Source: Actinomycetes bacterium
GTDB lineage: Bacteria > Actinomycetota > Acidimicrobiia > Acidimicrobiales > JAJYPT01
Direction of reading: 5' to 3'
Length of the DNA: 8,760 nucleotides
NCBI GenBank assembly: GCA_021795135.1
Contig: JAJYPT010000070.1
Span: 1-8,760, forward strand
The notes below the pieces were generated by a model. The model was not told where the DNA came from, searched no databases, and saw only the letters and a list, made by a program, of their open reading frames with translations. Below, in pieces: positions 5,391 through 8,760 of this stretch. How positions within the stretch are numbered: the stretch's first letter is position 1; every line of letters starts with the position of its first letter. Both the position numbers and the translations under genes were made by a program.

Positions 5391-6272
5391 TTAAACAGTC
5401 TTTTCGATAGGAGCTTTGACTAGATTTCCCCATTCAGTCCAAGAGCCATCATAATTTCTGATATTTGGAAACCCTAAAAGGTAATGAAGTACAAACCAAG
5501 TATGACTAGATCTTTCTCCTATTCGACAATAAACTATGATGTCTTCTTTTTTGGAGAGGTCTTGTTCTTGTTCGTATATTTTTTTTAGTTCTTCTACAGA
5601 ACGAAAAGTTCCATCTTCGTTCGCTGCTCGTTTCCAAGGAATACTGGCCGCTCCTCGAATGTGACCTCCTCGTAGAGATCCTTCTTGAGGGTAATCAGGC
5701 ATATGTAAAAGTTCCCCACTGTATTCTTGAGGTGATCTAACATCTACTAAACGACCATTGCTTTGAATATGAGACATTACGTCATCTCTAAATGCTCTGA
5801 TTTCTCTATCTTGGCGCTCCACTACGGGGTATTGACTAGGTTGACGGGGGGTTGGTTCTGTTGTAAGAGGACGCTGTTCAAGAATCCATTTTTGTCTGCC
5901 TCCGTTTAGCAGCCTGACATCTGGATGGCCGAATAAAGTAAAAACCCACAAAGCATAAGCAGCCCACCAATTAAAGTTGTCACCATAAAAAACAACAGTA
6001 GAGTCTCTAGTTATACCTTTTTTTGCCATCAACTCAGAAAACTGTTCTCCAGTAAGGTAATCTCTAGTTATTGGATCATTTAGATCAGTATGCCAATCTA
6101 TTTTAACTGCCCCTGGAATGTGCCCTGTTTCATATAGTAAAACATCTTCATCTGATTCGACTACCACTACTTGTGGATCGTTTAAATGTTCGCTAAGCCA
6201 CTGTGTTGTTACTAGTAGTTCTGGATGTGCATATTGTTGAAGCTCTTGAGTTGAATCTAATTCTGTACCCAT
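5391..6272 (-). CDS. Thiosulfate sulfurtransferase (rhodanese), CysA-like
   Basis: Two-domain rhodanese that carries sulfane sulfur as a persulfide on a cysteine, classically from thiosulfate to cyanide or another thiol acceptor. The 293-aa length is normal. The N-terminal domain (about residues 18-135) is the non-catalytic copy, with Asp98 in the YGDN loop where the cysteine would be. The C-terminal domain (about 160-288) has the active loop CRIGERSSHTWFVL with Cys249, followed by NYDGSWTEWGNLV. Other signatures are GHIPGAVKIDW, AFRDDV, LVDVRSPQEYSGE and GHIRGAASIPWKRAANEDGTF. These match the actinobacterial CysA2/CysA3 type closely; no signal peptide is seen, so it is cytoplasmic. The ATG (6270-6272) has AAAGGA a few bases upstream. 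It is divergent from sufE, suggesting a shared sulfur-transfer task; M. tuberculosis likewise has the rhodanese sseA next to a SufE-like gene. Confidence 0.93.
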   Translation of the reverse strand: MGTELDSTQELQQYAHPELLVTTQWLSEHLNDPQVVVVESDEDVLLYETGHIPGAVKIDWHTDLNDPITRDYLTGEQFSELMAKKGITRDSTVVFYGDNFNWWAAYALWVFTLFGHPDVRLLNGGRQKWILEQRPLTTEPTPRQPSQYPVVERQDREIRAFRDDVMSHIQSNGRLVDVRSPQEYSGELLHMPDYPQEGSLRGGHIRGAASIPWKRAANEDGTFRSVEELKKIYEQEQDLSKKEDIIVYCRIGERSSHTWFVLHYLLGFPNIRNYDGSWTEWGNLVKAPIEKTV

Positions 6273-6362
6273 CTCAATCCTTTCTTGTTTGTAAATTATG
6301 AGACTTTATTTCTTAAATCAAATAGGCTGGATTTTAAAATTTCCTAATGGAAGGATAAATTA
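6273..6362. promoter_or_regulatory. Divergent promoter region of sulfurtransferase and sufE
   Basis: This 90-bp AT-rich gap separates divergent genes, so both promoters are expected here. The minus strand has AAAGGA before the sulfurtransferase ATG and a CATAAT -10-like hexamer (6295-6300), with TTGATT about 15 bp further upstream. The plus strand has TAAAAT as a possible -10 and a good ribosome site, GGAAGGA, 7 bases before the sufE ATG. No operator-like palindrome was found. Confidence 0.4.
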
Positions 6363-6815
6363 ATGACACCTACATCTACACCTGAACGACTTCAGCATAT
6401 CGTTCAACTTTTTAATGGGGCACCAAAAGAACTAAAAATTCAGGCACTTTTGGAATACTCAAAAAAACTACCTCCTCTTCCTCCTTATTTGGAAGAACAC
6501 CGAGAAGAGCTAGAACAAGTTCCTGAGTGTCAATCTCCATTCTTTTTGAAAAGTGAAGTTGACGATAACAATATTGTAACTCTATATTTCCTAGTTCCTC
6601 AAGAAGCCCCAACTACTAGAGGATTTGCAGCTATTCTTGCTGAGGGGCTAAATGGTGCCACAGCTGATGAAATTTTATCTACTCCTAATGATTTTTATCT
6701 TAAAATGGGTTTAGCCGAAGCGATATCTTCATTGCGCTTGCGGGGAATGGGAGCAATATTGGCTCGTATGAAAAGACAAATTGCAGAAGCAGTTGCGACT
6801 AGGGAAAATCAGTAA
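6363..6815 (+). CDS. sufE: SufE family sulfur-acceptor protein
   Basis: SufE proteins accept persulfide sulfur from a cysteine desulfurase and pass it on for Fe-S cluster or other sulfur-containing cofactor synthesis. The 150-aa length is typical. The conserved acceptor is Cys56 in VPECQSPFFL, the only cysteine in the protein, in the same context as the catalytic Cys of E. coli SufE (GCQS). The conserved C-terminal half contains RGFAAILAEGLNGATADEIL, then FYLKMGLAEAISSLRLRGMG and an amphipathic helix ending in MKRQIAEAV. The ATG has GGAAGGA 7 bases upstream. No sufS or iscS gene is in the window; the divergent rhodanese is the sulfur-related neighbour and could be a donor or partner (inference). 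lepA starts 7 bp downstream, so the two are likely co-transcribed although functionally unrelated. Confidence 0.94.
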   Translation: MTPTSTPERLQHIVQLFNGAPKELKIQALLEYSKKLPPLPPYLEEHREELEQVPECQSPFFLKSEVDDNNIVTLYFLVPQEAPTTRGFAAILAEGLNGATADEILSTPNDFYLKMGLAEAISSLRLRGMGAILARMKRQIAEAVATRENQ

Positions 6816-6822
6816 ATAAAAA

Positions 6823-8613
6823 GTGTCCTTTCAGACTTCTATTAGAAACTTATCAATAATTGCTCATATCGATCATGGAAAATCTACTCTTTCTGATCGG
6901 ATATTAGAATTAACCGGCGCTGTTGATGCAAGAGATATGCGAGCTCAATATTTAGATTCTATGGACATAGAACGTGAGCGTGGAATTACTATAAAGGCTC
7001 AAAACGTAAGAGTAAAGTGGAAAGAAAATACTTTACATCTTATAGATACTCCCGGACATGTCGATTTTGGTTACGAAGTTTCTAGAAGTTTGGCCGCATG
7101 TGAAGGTGTAGTGTTGTTGGTGGATGCTTCTCAAGGTATAGAAGCCCAAACTCTTGCTAATTGTTATTTGGCCTTAGAGCATGATCTTGAGGTAGTAGCT
7201 GCTTTGAACAAAATTGATCTCCCAGCGGCTGATCCTGAAAAATATGCTGGTGAAATAGAAAAAGTTTTAGGGATTCCAGCTGATGAAATTATAAAAATAT
7301 CAGCCAAAACCGGAGAAGGTGTCCCGCAACTCTTAGACGCTATAGTAGAGCGTATACCTCCTCCAAAAGGAGATCCTGACGCAGCTTTGAAAGCTTTGAT
7401 ATTTGATTCTTATTATGATCAATACAGAGGCGTGATTAGCTCTCTTAGGGTTATGCAAGGAACCCTTTCTTCTCGTAGCAGGCTTTGGTTTATGCAGGCA
7501 AATTCAAGTCATGAAGTTGAAGAAGTGGGTATAAGAACACCTGTCCCAACACCTGTAGAGACTTTAGGGCCTGGTGAAGTAGGATATTTGATTTCAGGTA
7601 TCAAAGATGTTGGAGAGGCTAAGTCAGGAGAGACTGTAACAGAATATTCCAAACGAGCCGACACCGCTCTAGAAGGGTATCGAGACCCTAAGCCAATGGT
7701 ATTTTGTGGTCTTTATCCAGTAGATGGAGATGAATTTTCTGATCTTAGAGAGGCATTAGAAAAATTAAGATTAAATGATTCTAGTTTTACTTATGACCCT
7801 GAGACCTCTGGAGCCTTAGGATTTGGTTTTAGGTGTGGGTTTTTAGGTTTATTACATATGGAAATTATTAGAGAGCGCCTGGAAAGAGAGTTTAATCTTT
7901 CTTTGATAGCCACTGCTCCTTCTGTTGTCTATAAAGTTTTTTTGCAAACAGGACAAACTATAGAAGTAGATAATCCTTCAGATATGCCAGCGTTGACCAA
8001 GCAAGATTCAATCCAAGAACCTATTTTGAAATTGTCTATAATTACTCCAACTGATTTTACAGGGGCTGTAATGGAGCTTTGTCAATCTAGGCGAGGAGAT
8101 ATGTTTAAGATGGAATATCTTTCTCCTGAACGATTAGAGCTTTCTTATAAAATGCCTTTAGCTGAAGTTGTCATGGATTTTTTTGATCATCTCAAAAGCA
8201 GAACAAAAGGTTATGCAAGTTTAGACTATGAACCAGATGGTTACCAAGAATCAGATTTAGTTAAAGTTGATGTATTACTAAATGGGGTTCCAGTTGATGC
8301 TTTTTCTGCCATAATTCATCGTTCTAAGGCTGAAGAATATGGTAGAAAAATGGCACATAAGCTAAAAGAACTTATTCCTCGTCAGCTATTTGATGTTCCC
8401 ATTCAAGCAGCTGTAGGTGGGCGCATTATATCAAGAGAAACTGTAAAAGCTAAGCGTAAAGATGTTCTAGCCAAGTGCTATGGAGGCGACATTACAAGAA
8501 AGAGGAAACTTCTAGAGCGCCAAAAAGAAGGCAAAAAAAGGATGAAAAATATAGGAAGAGTAGAAGTACCTCAAGAAGCTTTTATAGCTGCTCTCAAACT
8601 AGATGAAGATTAA
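6823..8613 (+). CDS. lepA: Translation factor GTPase LepA (elongation factor 4)
   Basis: Ribosome-associated GTPase implicated in back-translocation and in efficient initiation or 30S biogenesis. The full-length 596-aa product has all G motifs: G1 AHIDHGKST (14-22), G2 RGITI (53-57), G3 DTPGHVDF (75-82, with catalytic His79), G4 NKID (129-132) and G5 SAKTG (160-164). Domain II follows (about 185-280), then the EF-G-like domains. The LepA-specific C-terminal domain ends the protein, with IHRSKAEEYGRKMAHKLKEL, LIPRQLFDVPIQAAVGGRII and KCYGGDITRKRKLLERQKEG. The start is GTG (6823-6825), 7 bp after the sufE stop; the nearest purine-rich tract (AGGGAAAA, from 6801) is too far for a normal ribosome site, so coupling to sufE translation is likely. 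No strong terminator is visible after its stop. lepA is often followed by hemW; here a different gene follows. Confidence 0.98.
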   Translation: MSFQTSIRNLSIIAHIDHGKSTLSDRILELTGAVDARDMRAQYLDSMDIERERGITIKAQNVRVKWKENTLHLIDTPGHVDFGYEVSRSLAACEGVVLLVDASQGIEAQTLANCYLALEHDLEVVAALNKIDLPAADPEKYAGEIEKVLGIPADEIIKISAKTGEGVPQLLDAIVERIPPPKGDPDAALKALIFDSYYDQYRGVISSLRVMQGTLSSRSRLWFMQANSSHEVEEVGIRTPVPTPVETLGPGEVGYLISGIKDVGEAKSGETVTEYSKRADTALEGYRDPKPMVFCGLYPVDGDEFSDLREALEKLRLNDSSFTYDPETSGALGFGFRCGFLGLLHMEIIRERLEREFNLSLIATAPSVVYKVFLQTGQTIEVDNPSDMPALTKQDSIQEPILKLSIITPTDFTGAVMELCQSRRGDMFKMEYLSPERLELSYKMPLAEVVMDFFDHLKSRTKGYASLDYEPDGYQESDLVKVDVLLNGVPVDAFSAIIHRSKAEEYGRKMAHKLKELIPRQLFDVPIQAAVGGRIISRETVKAKRKDVLAKCYGGDITRKRKLLERQKEGKKRMKNIGRVEVPQEAFIAALKLDED

Positions 8614-8682
8614 ATAAAGAAATAAGTATTAATATTTTTTGATAATTGGAACTATAAAGACTCTTTGGCGGTTGTCTAATAT

Positions 8683-8760
8683 GTGAAAACTTCTGAATTA
8701 CTTTTCGATCAGAGACGCCAATTATGTGAATTACTAGAAAATAAAGGTCCAGCTTTTCCT
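8683..8760 (+). CDS. N-terminus of a DinB/maleylpyruvate isomerase-like protein (3'-truncated by window edge)
   Basis: An open frame runs from GTG 8683 through the end of the window (26 codons), 69 bp after the lepA stop. The visible peptide, including FDQRRQLCELLENKGPAFP, resembles the opening helix of the mycothiol-dependent maleylpyruvate isomerase/DinB-like family found in actinobacteria. Those typically read R-x-x-L-C-x-L-L-x-x-x-G-P-x-x-P before a T-L-C-x-G-W motif, which would lie just past the window edge. The ATG at 8681 is followed at once by a stop, so GTG is preferred; no good Shine-Dalgarno is visible. Too little is present to confirm the family. If right, it supports an actinobacterial, mycothiol-using host. 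Confidence 0.5.
   Translation, partial: MKTSELLFDQRRQLCELLENKGPAFP

Noticed and set aside
1..8760. Mobile elements, CRISPR arrays, toxin-antitoxin or phage modules
   Set aside because: No transposase, integrase, spaced direct repeats or defence-type genes were seen; the window is core chromosomal genes.

Overview
The window is an AT-rich bacterial chromosomal segment (roughly 35-40% GC by eye) with compact housekeeping genes. The gene content points to a low-GC member of the Actinomycetota, most plausibly a deep-branching, streamlined lineage such as the marine Acidimicrobiia/Actinomarina type. Supporting clues are a PAC2-family protein, a FolP2-type dihydropteroate synthase-like protein, a CysA-type rhodanese with the CRIGERS loop beside a SufE protein, convergent holA and rpsT, and the start of a protein resembling mycothiol-dependent maleylpyruvate isomerases. 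The lineage is an inference from protein family types; no search was run.

Layout. Positions 1-561 hold the 3' part of signal peptidase I (lepB). A gene-poor stretch of about 490 bp follows (562-1052), ending in a perfect 44-bp palindrome (1053-1096) that overlaps the 3' end of a minus-strand PAC2 gene (1090-1953). A 40-bp divergent intergenic region separates PAC2 from a tight plus-strand run: a thioredoxin-TPR protein (CnoX/YbbN type), a FolP2-like protein and holA (1994-4544). Next come convergent minus-strand rpsT (4616-4888) and a 62-aa putative zinc-binding protein (5008-5196), with a strong hairpin between them. A CysA-like sulfurtransferase lies on the minus strand (5391-6272), divergent from a plus-strand pair, sufE and lepA (6363-8613). 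The last 78 bases begin a DinB/maleylpyruvate-isomerase-like gene.

How the genes relate. Most are core functions: protein export (LepB), translation (S20, LepA/EF4), replication (delta clamp-loader subunit), protein quality control (thioredoxin-TPR) and sulfur trafficking (rhodanese plus SufE). No mobile element, CRISPR array, toxin-antitoxin pair, tRNA or rRNA is visible, and no obviously novel multi-gene system. The most interesting points are the FolP paralogue with a changed pABA/sulfonamide loop, the perfect palindrome at the PAC2 3' end, a possible decayed transhydrogenase/alanine-dehydrogenase fragment in the gap after lepB, a hairpin arm shared with a possible rpsT promoter, the small Cys/His protein, and the divergent rhodanese/SufE pair.
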